From positions 1-5,331 of the forward strand of contig JAAYZJ010000146.1 of assembly GCA_012514915.1 (NCBI GenBank): a stretch of 5,331 nt of DNA, written 5' to 3'. The notes beneath the pieces are model-generated. The model was not told the origin of the DNA. It saw only the letters and a program-made list of their open reading frames with translations, and did no database searches. The translations under genes were made by a program, and so were the position numbers. Every line of letters begins with the position of its first letter. Positions within the stretch are counted from its first letter, which is position 1. This document shows, one piece after another, positions 1 to 5,331 of this stretch. This DNA is from Lentisphaerota bacterium (GTDB lineage Bacteria > Verrucomicrobiota > Kiritimatiellia > RFP12 > JAAYLN01).

Positions 1-425
1 CACACCTTGCCGCAGGCGCTGTGCAGGACGGAATGGATCTGGCCGACGACAATGCCGGCATCGGGCACCGCGCCGCGCGGGTAGGCGACATCGACAATGA
101 TCGACCGCCCCTGCAACGGCTGCGAGAGATAGGCGTGCGCCTGGAGCGTTTCGGCCAGGCGCGCGGCGAACGGATGGCCGATGCGGCGGAAGTCGAGGCT
201 GACGAGGCGGGCATGCGCCAGGTTCAGCAGCTTGAGGCTGACGCGATACTTGCGCGTCTCGGGATTCTGTTCGACATAGCCAGTCTGCACCAGCGTCTTC
301 AGCAGCCGGCAGATGTGGCTCGGCGGCAAGGCGGCCTGCGCCGCCAAATCCGTCACCGAAGCCTCCTGGCCGCTGGCGGCCAGGCGCTCAAGCAATTGAA
401 AGCCGTTGTAAAGCGTGTTGTTCAC
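1..425 (-). CDS. IclR-family transcriptional regulator, N-terminal part (runs off the left edge)
   Basis: This is a cytoplasmic DNA-binding regulator; IclR proteins usually repress or activate carbon-source catabolism genes and often themselves. Read on the minus strand from a GTG at 425, the protein begins (V/M)NNTLYNGFQLLERLA. It shows the family's winged helix-turn-helix: helix 1 at about residues 5-17, helix 2 at 23-32 (SVTDLAAQAA), the recognition helix at 34-47 (PPSHICRLLKTLVQ) and the wing at 49-62 (GYVEQNPETRKYRV). A linker helix (SLKLLNLAHARL) and the start of the effector-binding domain follow. About 141 codons are visible of a usual 240-270, so most of the ligand domain is outside the window. 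No ATG lies upstream in frame and there is no clear Shine-Dalgarno sequence. GTG is chosen because homologues start just before the NTLYNG-like segment. The effector cannot be inferred. Confidence 0.93.
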   Translation of the reverse strand, partial: MNNTLYNGFQLLERLAASGQEASVTDLAAQAALPPSHICRLLKTLVQTGYVEQNPETRKYRVSLKLLNLAHARLVSLDFRRIGHPFAARLAETLQAHAYLSQPLQGRSIIVDVAYPRGAVPDAGIVVGQIHSVLHSACGKV

Positions 426-435
426 AAGCGTTACT

Positions 436-452
436 ATTCTGCATTTCAGAAT
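436..452. promoter_or_regulatory. Palindromic operator candidate O1 at the IclR-gene transcription start
   Basis: ATTCTG-CATTT-CAGAAT is a perfect 6-5-6 inverted repeat. It lies just downstream of the -10 box on the minus strand, covering roughly +2 to +19 of the predicted transcript, which is a classical repressor position. IclR-family dimers bind AT-rich palindromes of about this length, often their own promoters. That this protein binds here is inferred from position and symmetry only. Confidence 0.6.
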
Positions 453-460
453 TGGCGGCC

Positions 461-489
461 ATTGTATTGCAGAATGCAGAACGTGTCAA
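461..489 (-). promoter_or_regulatory. Near-consensus sigma70 promoter of the IclR-type gene
   Basis: On the minus strand, TTGACA (484-489) is followed after exactly 17 bp by TACAAT (461-466). This is a perfect -35 box, ideal spacing and a -10 box one base off consensus. Transcription would start near 454, giving a leader of about 29 nt before the GTG at 425. Such a strong promoter on a regulator gene suggests it is held down by a repressor, fitting the operator-like palindromes here. Confidence 0.8.
466..482. promoter_or_regulatory. Second, imperfect operator-like site O2 in the promoter spacer
   Basis: ATTGCAGAATGCAGAAC keeps the outer ATT and the CAGAA half-site of the palindrome at 436-452 but lacks its perfect symmetry. 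Its centre (474) is 30 bp from that of the first site (444), close to three helical turns, so two bound dimers would face the same side of the DNA. It lies almost entirely between the -35 and -10 boxes. In addition, TTCTGCATT (437-445) and AATGCAGAA (473-481) form a 9-bp inverted repeat linking the two sites. Confidence 0.4.
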
Positions 490-516
490 GGGGGATTAAG
501 TCTCGGCGCCTGCGGG

Positions 517-843
517 ATGCCGTCGATCCGCCTCGAGGCGGGCAGTTTCGACGAGTCGGAGTACCATCTGGACGGCCCCGGCGCCATCCGCCACCTGGAG
601 GCGGTGGCCTCGATCCCCGCGATTTCGGTGATCCAGTGGCAGCCCGGCTTCAAGGACATGGCGCGCGACTGGAGCGACCTCTACCGGAGGATCGACGAGC
701 TGGGCAAGGGCGCGTATCTCTTCACGGGGCCGGAACAACTGCGTCGGCTCTGGCGCGCGAACCGCAACCGCATGCTCTGCTGCGAACTGCGCGTCGCCAG
801 CCGACGGGAAGCCGACGCCGTCCTTGCCGAGTTCGGTCTGTGA
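517..843 (+). pseudogene. C-terminal remnant of a uroporphyrinogen-decarboxylase-like (URO-D superfamily) protein
   Basis: The 108-residue frame begins MPSIRLEAGSFDESEYHLDG and contains motifs I recognise from the C-terminal third of URO-D-like proteins common in Planctomycetes and Lentisphaerae. These are YHLDGPGAIRHLEA (about residues 16-29), then IQWQPG (39-44), then DLYRRIDELGKG (54-65), and a tail ending ASRREADAVLAEFGL. Full family members are about 330-380 residues, with the barrel start and most of the active site upstream; here that part is absent. Immediately upstream lies the IclR promoter instead, so the 5' end has been lost by deletion or rearrangement. The only purine-rich ribosome-like stretch (AAGGGGGA, 488-495) is 21 bp before the ATG, too far to serve it. 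The frame is still open with no internal stop, so the loss may be recent. A real small protein is possible but less likely. The stop lies 4 bp from the end of the convergent large gene. Confidence 0.6.
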
Positions 844-847
844 ACCG

Positions 848-3800
848 CTAGCGACCGATGAACCCGACCTGCTGGAAACGCAGGATGGCGGGCACCTCGC
901 GCATCTCGGTGGGATCGAGCGCCTGGCGGTTGACGACGACGTAGAACCCGCGCAGCCGGATGGGGAAGACCGGGCTCCCCCTTCCGCCGCTCCAGCGGGC
1001 GGAGGGCGAGATATTCAGCTCCGTGCTGCTGCCATCGATCGGATAGCGCAGGAAGCGCCAACCGTCGAAGTTCACCGACAGATCGCCGGGCCAGTCGTGC
1101 CAGGTTCCCTCCGTGCGCCAGGTGGTCTGCCTGGCGTCCTCGATCTCGAAGACGATCTTGCCCCAACCTGAATCCCCCTTGACCCATAGGCCGACGTCGG
1201 TCGGCTGGCCGGGCGCCTCCAGCGGCTCGGCGGCCCTCAGGAAGGTGAACTCGCTGATGAGCGGGTTGAGCTCGCCCTGTTTGACGAGCGCGACCTCGAG
1301 GCATGCTCCCCGTTCCGGATCCTTGACCGCGCGGAGGTTGAAGGTGCCAAGCTGGCGGATGGGAAGCTCGGGATTGCGGTTGGTCATCGACGCATGGCCG
1401 GTATCGAGGACCCAGCGGTTGGTCGCGGCCAGCGGCTCCACCGCCGCGAACCCTTCCGGGGGCGGCGCGTACCGCCGGCCGCGCACACGCGCCGACTTGA
1501 CCGGTTGGTCGCTGACGAGGTAGCACGGCGACGTGCCGACGCGGACACGCCGGCGGCGGCCGCGGAATGTCTCCGCCGCACCGAGCAACGCCACCGACTC
1601 GACCGTCGCGCGCCGGGCGAACGCCACGTCGACCTCGGCCTCGCCGACCGTGGTCCAGAGCGCCGTCACCTCGCGCCCGTCGGCGCGCCGGAAGGCCAGG
1701 GCGTAGACCGTGAGCGAACCCGTGTCGAGCTTGCCGGTGAAGGTGGCGCGGTCGAGGACGCGCGTGACCGTGGCGATGCCGACATAGGCCTGCTTGGGAT
1801 AGAGCAGCGGATAGCGCCGACAGAGGCCGCCCCCGCCCCAGAGCGTGTTGTAGTAGGCGTTGCCGGCGTCCATGATGATGCCCGGTGAGACGCGCTCGAA
1901 GCCATACGCCAGGCTGATGAGGATGTCGCGCACGTAGAACTCCGCCTGCCGCCGCTCGCCCAGCGTCCGCTCGGTCCGGGCAGTGAACTCGTAGCAGCCG
2001 TTCACGGGGAGGTCGTGGCCCATGCGCCGGGCCGTCTCGCGTCCCAGCCAGATCCCCTGCAGTCCTCCCGCCCAGAGCTTCTCCGGCATCGAGGTCTGCC
2101 CCACCGTCTCCATGCCGATCCAGTCGATGTACTCCGGCTTCATGCCGTGGCGCAGCAGCGCCGCGATCAGCGCCGCCGAGTGGGTCGTGTTGCCGACCAG
2201 CAGCTTGATGTGCGGGTACGTCTCGCGGTAGAACTGTCCCACGAAGTTGGCCAGCTCGGCCATCTGCCGCGCCCTGGCCGCCTCCTCGGGCTTCTCGACT
2301 ACCGGCTCGCCGAGCAGCTCGGGCGGCAGGCGGCTGTTGTAGCTCTCGTGGAAGATCGTCGCCACATTGCAGTGGGGAAAGCGCTCCACGAGGCCGCCGA
2401 CCTTCTCCTTCAGCTCCGCGTAGGCCAACTCCCTGTTGGTGATGGAGGAGGGACGGGTGCTCCAGCCGATCGCGTTGAGCGTCACCTTCCACGGCTCGAA
2501 ATCCTTCTCCGACAACTTTGTCCAGCCGAACGTCGTCTTGCGCAGGCCGGCCTTGAAGAGCATCGGCCCGGCGATCTCAGGCTCACCGCCGCTGTAGTGC
2601 GCCCCGCCGAACCACCAGGTGCCGAAGGGCGACTCGTAGCCCGCCGCGCGCGTGTCGCGGCCGAGCTGCGCGAAGGCCGCGTCATGCGCCAGCCAGACCC
2701 GGCCCGCGGGGTCCGCCACCTCGATACGCAGGCCGTACCAGCCGGGGCGGTCGGTCTCCAGCGGCACGTCGATGACCTGTTCCTCGCCCGGCTGCGCGAA
2801 ACGGAGCCGGCGGGAGTCGCTGCGCAGCACCCGCCCCTCGGCATCGCGCACCGTCCAGCCCAGCACGGCCTCGGCTTGTGCCGTCTCGGCTCGGATCCGC
2901 GCGACCGTCGCGGGGCGCTCGTCGTTGTGGAAGATGTTGCCCGGCTGGAGCTGCTCGACCCGGATCGAGACCGGCATCTTCTCCAGCGTGACCCCGAACA
3001 GATGCACGCCGCTGGTCGACCGCTTGTCGGGCTTGCGGCTGGTGTCCCACTGTGCGCCGATGCCGCCCGGCTTGCCCATGAAGTCGATGTCAAGGTAGGC
3101 CTGGCGCATCATCGAGGCGTGGCGGTCCTCCTCCATCGTGAGGAGATCGAGCACCGCCCCCGGATCGAGATCCATCTCGAGCAGGTAGAGCGGCAGGTTG
3201 GTTCCGTTGTGCCGCAGGGTGCCCGCGCGGCGCACGCGCTCCGGCAGGGGTTCCTCCGCCGTGCGCGGCAGGCGGATGGTGTCGAGGCCGATCGCCCCGC
3301 CGCGTCCCGAGACGGCGTAGCGGGTCATGCGCACGCTGACGACCGGGTCGCGCGCGGGGTCGGGATCGACGGCGCAGAGGACCCAGGCCCGCGAGTAGAA
3401 GGCCGGCGGCACGGCCGTGTGGATGCTCTCCGGCATGCCGTCGAGCGCCGTGCGGGCGAGCTGCTCGTCGCACTCCAGTGCCCAGGAGCCCTTCATCTGG
3501 CGCACCTGGCCGACATCGGCGCTGGCGGCGCCGGGCGCGACGATCATGGGGATACCCTCCACCATCCGCCGCCCGGCGGCGAGCGAGGGCACGGCATTCG
3601 AGAAGATGCCCGGCCGGGCCAGGCAGTCGGGCTCGATCGGTAGAAACGCGGGATCGGCGGGCGGCGTGCCCGCCTGCGCCGACACCACCTCCCCCGCGTC
3701 GGCCAGGCGCAGGTGAAGCGCCGTGAACACACCGCTCTGCCGGCCGACGTAGTGACCGTCCAGGTAACGCTCGAAGGTGTCGCCCGTCTGCCGCAGTTCC

Positions 3801-4234
3801 AAGGTGAACGGGTGCCGCGAGGCGGCCGGCAGCGACGCCCACCGCGCCACCAACCCCTTTTGCTGTTCATCGGTGTAGCGCCGCAGGCGGGGGCGCACAT
3901 GGCGCGTGACGCCTAGGTTGTCGAAGCGGATCATGGCATTGGACATCGCGGGGGGCTCGCCGCCGTCGGGGACCTTGAATGTGGGGCGGTCGGGCCGGTT
4001 GTGCATCCAGACATGCTGCTGCCTCCCATCGGCCAGACGGATCACGAGCGCGGCGGAGCGGGCATCGCCCAGCCTGAAGGCCACGCGCAGGGCCGACGCC
4101 TCCGCGGGCCGCTGCACCGTCGCTTCACGCGCCGTGCGCTCGACCGCCACATCCGCCCACTGCGCCGCGCCGGGCAGCGCCTGCAGAACACCGAAGCACG
4201 CGGCGACGGCCACTCGTCCCAGTTGTTGTGTCAT
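848..4234 (-). CDS. Large secreted multidomain glycoside-hydrolase-like protein (1128 aa, family not assigned)
   Basis: This is an intact frame with a predicted Sec signal peptide (R7, hydrophobic 8-20, likely cut after A24 in PGAA|QW), so the protein should act outside the cytoplasm. I see these modules: residues about 45-180, a laminin-G/DUF1080-like beta-sandwich (ELRQTGDTFERYLDGHYVGR at 146-165); about 190-400, a mixed region I do not recognise; about 408-525, an Ig-like domain ending in a PGWYGLRIEVADPAGRVWLA motif; about 535-825, a probable (beta/alpha)8 barrel; about 830-910, a small beta domain (GKLDTGSLTVYALAFRRADG), as often follows clan GH-A barrels; and about 960-1128, a galactose-binding/CBM-like sandwich (WVKGDSGWGKIVFEIEDA at 1017-1034). 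E630 (ATIFHESYN) and E749 (NGCYEFTAR) sit about 120 residues apart, right for acid/base and nucleophile. The usual Asn before the acid/base is His here. Hydrolase activity is inferred; the substrate is unknown. The ribosome site is weak (AGAGAAA). Confidence 0.72.
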   Translation of the reverse strand: MTQQLGRVAVAACFGVLQALPGAAQWADVAVERTAREATVQRPAEASALRVAFRLGDARSAALVIRLADGRQQHVWMHNRPDRPTFKVPDGGEPPAMSNAMIRFDNLGVTRHVRPRLRRYTDEQQKGLVARWASLPAASRHPFTLELRQTGDTFERYLDGHYVGRQSGVFTALHLRLADAGEVVSAQAGTPPADPAFLPIEPDCLARPGIFSNAVPSLAAGRRMVEGIPMIVAPGAASADVGQVRQMKGSWALECDEQLARTALDGMPESIHTAVPPAFYSRAWVLCAVDPDPARDPVVSVRMTRYAVSGRGGAIGLDTIRLPRTAEEPLPERVRRAGTLRHNGTNLPLYLLEMDLDPGAVLDLLTMEEDRHASMMRQAYLDIDFMGKPGGIGAQWDTSRKPDKRSTSGVHLFGVTLEKMPVSIRVEQLQPGNIFHNDERPATVARIRAETAQAEAVLGWTVRDAEGRVLRSDSRRLRFAQPGEEQVIDVPLETDRPGWYGLRIEVADPAGRVWLAHDAAFAQLGRDTRAAGYESPFGTWWFGGAHYSGGEPEIAGPMLFKAGLRKTTFGWTKLSEKDFEPWKVTLNAIGWSTRPSSITNRELAYAELKEKVGGLVERFPHCNVATIFHESYNSRLPPELLGEPVVEKPEEAARARQMAELANFVGQFYRETYPHIKLLVGNTTHSAALIAALLRHGMKPEYIDWIGMETVGQTSMPEKLWAGGLQGIWLGRETARRMGHDLPVNGCYEFTARTERTLGERRQAEFYVRDILISLAYGFERVSPGIIMDAGNAYYNTLWGGGGLCRRYPLLYPKQAYVGIATVTRVLDRATFTGKLDTGSLTVYALAFRRADGREVTALWTTVGEAEVDVAFARRATVESVALLGAAETFRGRRRRVRVGTSPCYLVSDQPVKSARVRGRRYAPPPEGFAAVEPLAATNRWVLDTGHASMTNRNPELPIRQLGTFNLRAVKDPERGACLEVALVKQGELNPLISEFTFLRAAEPLEAPGQPTDVGLWVKGDSGWGKIVFEIEDARQTTWRTEGTWHDWPGDLSVNFDGWRFLRYPIDGSSTELNISPSARWSGGRGSPVFPIRLRGFYVVVNRQALDPTEMREVPAILRFQQVGFIGR

Positions 4235-4367
4235 GTCTTTTCTCTATTCCAGGCTGCATGCGGCGGCCGCTTACGGAGACGGCTACGGACGGTAGCAAAC
4301 GCCCTCATGCGATCATCTCGAACAGGCGTGCGGCCGGCGACGGGGGAGCATACCCTATTGATGACTC

Positions 4368-4396
4368 ATTTTAAAGCCTCTATTGGGGTGACGCAA
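4368..4396 (-). promoter_or_regulatory. Candidate sigma70 promoter for the large secreted protein gene
   Basis: On the minus strand, TTGCGT (4391-4396) and TAAAAT (4368-4373) are separated by 17 bp, a good match with a weaker -35 box. Transcription would start near 4361 and leave a leader of about 127 nt. A second, overlapping option is TTTAAA (4370-4375), 17 bp, TATGCT (4347-4352). I cannot tell which, if either, is used. Confidence 0.45.
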
Positions 4397-4431
4397 ACCA
4401 GTTTGGAGTTTAGTTTTCGGGCGTAACCGTG

Positions 4432-4437
4432 TAGAAT
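4432..4437 (+). promoter_or_regulatory. Possible -10 element placing the transcript start at the M50 protease ATG
   Basis: TAGAAT ends 6 bp before the ATG at 4444, so transcription would begin at or next to the start codon. No convincing -35 box lies 16-18 bp upstream (TTTAGT or TTAGTT at 4409-4415). No Shine-Dalgarno sequence precedes the ATG, which fits a leaderless mRNA, but the element is short and may be chance. Confidence 0.3.
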
Positions 4438-4443
4438 CGGCCC

Positions 4444-5214
4444 ATGTTTCAAAACGGTTATCAAATCGGTCGCGTCTTCGGCGTCCCCATCCGCCTCGAC
4501 TGGTCGCTGATTATCCTGGCGATCTACTTCTCGCTGAGCGTCGGCAGCCTGATTCTCGGCGTGACGGCGGCGGCGCTGCTGATGTTAAGCGTCGCGCTGC
4601 ACGAACTGGGCCACACCTACACGGCCCTGCGCTTCGGCTGCCGCGTGCGCGACATCACGCTGATGCTCATCGGCGGCCGGGCCACCCTCCTGGACATGCC
4701 CCGCGAACCGTGGAAGGAATTCGTCCTGGCCGCTTCAGGGCCGCTGGTCAGCGCCGTGCTCTGGCTGGGCGGGCGCCAGTTGCTGCCGGCCGTGCAGGGG
4801 ATGCCGCTGCTGGCCGGCATGCTGTACTACCTGACCCTCATCAACCGGATGCTCTTCCTGTTCAATTTGATTCCCGCCTTCCCCATGGACGGCGGCCGGA
4901 TGCTGCGCGCCCTGCTGGCGCAGCGGACCGGTCGGCTGCGCGCCACCTTCTACGCCTCGCGCATCGGCCGCGCCGTGGCCATCCTGATGGGCCTCTGGGC
5001 CGTGTTCCACGGCTTCAACTTCTTTCTGCTCCTGATTGCGATCTTCATCTACCAGTCGGCCGGCGTCGAGTACCGCATGGTGCAGGCCGAGGCGGGGATG
5101 GGGGGCGGTTTCTTCGGCGGGTACGCGGCGCCGCCGCCCGACGACCGCGTCATCATCTCCCCCCCGCCCTACCGCCGCGGCCGCGACATCGCCGACGTGT
5201 TCAAGGATCTCTGA
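4444..5214 (+). CDS. Site-2-protease-type zinc metalloprotease, M50 family, without CBS domains
   Basis: This is a polytopic inner-membrane protease that would cut membrane-bound substrates within the bilayer. The zinc motif HELGH lies at residues 53-57, with H53 and H57 as ligands and E54 as the catalytic base. The second signature, NLIPAFPMDGGR, lies at 141-152, with D149 as the third zinc ligand, so the active site appears complete. Hydrophobic segments occur at about 19-37, 38-56, 93-109, 122-143 and 174-203. The 256-residue length fits the short subgroup of M50 proteases; longer relatives carry a CBS pair that is absent here. Instead there is a glycine- and proline-rich tail (about 219-243: MGGGFFGG, APPPDD, ISPPPYRRGR), probably cytoplasmic. 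The start is fixed by the family's N-terminal YQIGRVFGVPIRLDWS pattern. No Shine-Dalgarno sequence is visible. The substrate is unknown; the next gene starts one base after the stop. Confidence 0.93.
   Translation: MFQNGYQIGRVFGVPIRLDWSLIILAIYFSLSVGSLILGVTAAALLMLSVALHELGHTYTALRFGCRVRDITLMLIGGRATLLDMPREPWKEFVLAASGPLVSAVLWLGGRQLLPAVQGMPLLAGMLYYLTLINRMLFLFNLIPAFPMDGGRMLRALLAQRTGRLRATFYASRIGRAVAILMGLWAVFHGFNFFLLLIAIFIYQSAGVEYRMVQAEAGMGGGFFGGYAAPPPDDRVIISPPPYRRGRDIADVFKDL
5203..5207 (+). promoter_or_regulatory. Shine-Dalgarno site of the oxidoreductase gene, inside the protease gene
   Basis: AAGGA lies 8 nt before the ATG at 5216 and within the last codons of the protease gene. It decides the ATG at 5216 over the in-frame GTG at 5300, which has no such site, and supports coupled translation of the two genes. 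Confidence 0.7.
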
Positions 5215-5215
5215 C

Positions 5216-5331
5216 ATGGCCATCCGGAAACCCCCCGCTTCATCCACACGCCGCCCCGCGGCCGCCGCCCGCCCGCGTCGTCGCCCGCGTCTTGCGCCGG
5301 TGCGCCTCGGTATCATCGGGCTGGGCGTGCG
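5216..5331 (+). CDS. Gfo/Idh/MocA-type NAD(P)-dependent oxidoreductase, N-terminal start (runs off the right edge)
   Basis: Only 38 codons are visible. The last ones read APVRLGIIGLGVR, which matches the first beta-strand and glycine-rich dinucleotide loop (GxGxxG) that opens the Rossmann fold of Gfo/Idh/MocA proteins. These enzymes oxidise or reduce sugars, inositols and related compounds with NAD(P). Before it lies an extension of about 28 residues rich in Arg, Pro and Ala (MAIRKPPASSTRRPAAAARP and so on). It has no hydrophobic core, so it is not a Tat or Sec signal despite its RR pairs. The ATG is one base after the protease stop and is served by a good ribosome site, so the two genes very probably share an mRNA. 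The family call rests on a short stretch; another Rossmann-fold dehydrogenase is possible. Confidence 0.65.
   Translation, partial: MAIRKPPASSTRRPAAAARPRRRPRLAPVRLGIIGLGV

Larger units (their letters stand above)
4235..4443. other. Divergent intergenic region between the large secreted protein and the M50 protease
   Basis: This 209-bp gap separates the two divergent start codons and holds no gene that I can support. The half near the protease (about 4350-4440) is clearly more AT-rich than the surrounding coding DNA and holds the promoter candidates. The half near the large gene (4235-4340) is GC-rich and would form a leader of about 125 nt. A short hairpin, GCTAC-GGACG-GTAGC (4282-4296), has a 5-bp stem and no U-tract, too weak to call a terminator. 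Confidence 0.6.

Noticed and set aside
425..462. An upstream ATG at 462 (minus strand) as the start of the IclR protein
   Set aside because: It is not in frame with the winged-helix sequence and lies within the predicted -10/start region of the promoter.
21..851. A 276-codon open frame on the plus strand running through the IclR gene and its promoter
   Set aside because: It is antisense to the clear IclR winged helix and out of frame with the URO-D-like motifs; its translation resembles no protein family that I know.
836..860. A terminator between the two convergent genes
   Set aside because: Only 4 bp separate the stops, and I see no GC stem followed by a T-run on either strand.
681..2492. 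A 603-codon open frame on the minus strand in another frame of the large gene
   Set aside because: Its product is low-complexity (Arg, Gly, Ala, His), it lacks any domain and it overlaps both the large gene and the URO-D-like fragment. The 1128-residue frame has the domains and signal peptide.
2015..3643. A 542-codon open frame on the plus strand, opposite the large secreted protein
   Set aside because: It is the antisense of a well-supported gene. Its product is rich in Arg, His, Leu and Ala with no recognisable domain, as expected from GC-rich coding DNA read backwards.
4190..4234. A lipoprotein signal in the large protein (VAAC, residues 10-13)
   Set aside because: The relaxed lipobox would leave only about five hydrophobic residues before the Cys. 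A Sec signal cut after A24 fits the hydrophobic stretch better.
4255..4275. GCATGC and GCGGCCGC palindromes as a regulatory element
   Set aside because: Short GC palindromes are common in such GC-rich DNA and these have no positional relation to a promoter.
4735..5316. A 193-codon open frame on the minus strand opposite the protease and oxidoreductase start
   Set aside because: It is antisense to the conserved M50 motifs, with an Arg/Gly/Ala/His-rich product and no domain.

Overview
The window is a GC-rich bacterial segment with five protein-coding units in two divergent arrangements. The combination of genes suggests a polysaccharide-degrading bacterium of the PVC group (Lentisphaerae, Kiritimatiellae, Verrucomicrobia, Planctomycetes) or a neighbour such as Hydrogenedentes. 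The pointers are an IclR regulator, a uroporphyrinogen-decarboxylase-like (URO-D-like) fragment, a very large secreted glycosidase-like protein and a Gfo/Idh/MocA oxidoreductase. This placement rests on family knowledge and is tentative.

Layout: (i) 1-425, minus strand: N-terminal part of an IclR-family regulator, cut by the window edge. (ii) 426-516: its control region, with a near-consensus sigma70 promoter (TTGACA, 17 bp, TACAAT) reading into the regulator, a perfect 17-bp palindrome at the expected transcription start and a second, weaker operator-like copy 30 bp away between the -35 and -10 boxes. (iii) 517-843, plus strand: a 108-residue piece that looks like only the C-terminal end of a URO-D-like protein; about two thirds of the usual protein is missing and there is no good ribosome site. 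(iv) 848-4234, minus strand, convergent and 4 bp away: one intact 1128-residue exported protein with a laminin-G-like N-terminal module, an Ig-like module, a probable TIM-barrel glycosidase core with two candidate catalytic glutamates (E630, E749) and a C-terminal galactose-binding-like beta-sandwich. (v) 4235-4443: divergent intergenic region with candidate promoters for the large gene. (vi) 4444-5214, plus strand: a site-2-protease-type (M50) membrane metalloprotease without CBS domains. (vii) 5216 to the end, plus strand: start of a Gfo/Idh/MocA-type oxidoreductase, one base after the protease stop and with a strong Shine-Dalgarno sequence inside the protease gene.

How they may work together (inference): the IclR regulator probably represses itself and perhaps nearby sugar genes. 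The large exported protein would act on a polysaccharide or glycoside outside the cytoplasm, and the MocA-type enzyme on a sugar or sugar derivative. The protease appears to be a housekeeping or stress gene sharing a transcript with the oxidoreductase. I see no RNA gene, CRISPR array, insertion sequence or convincing terminator. The points most worth checking are the large glycosidase-like protein, which I cannot assign to a numbered family, and the truncated URO-D-like gene beside the regulator's operator.
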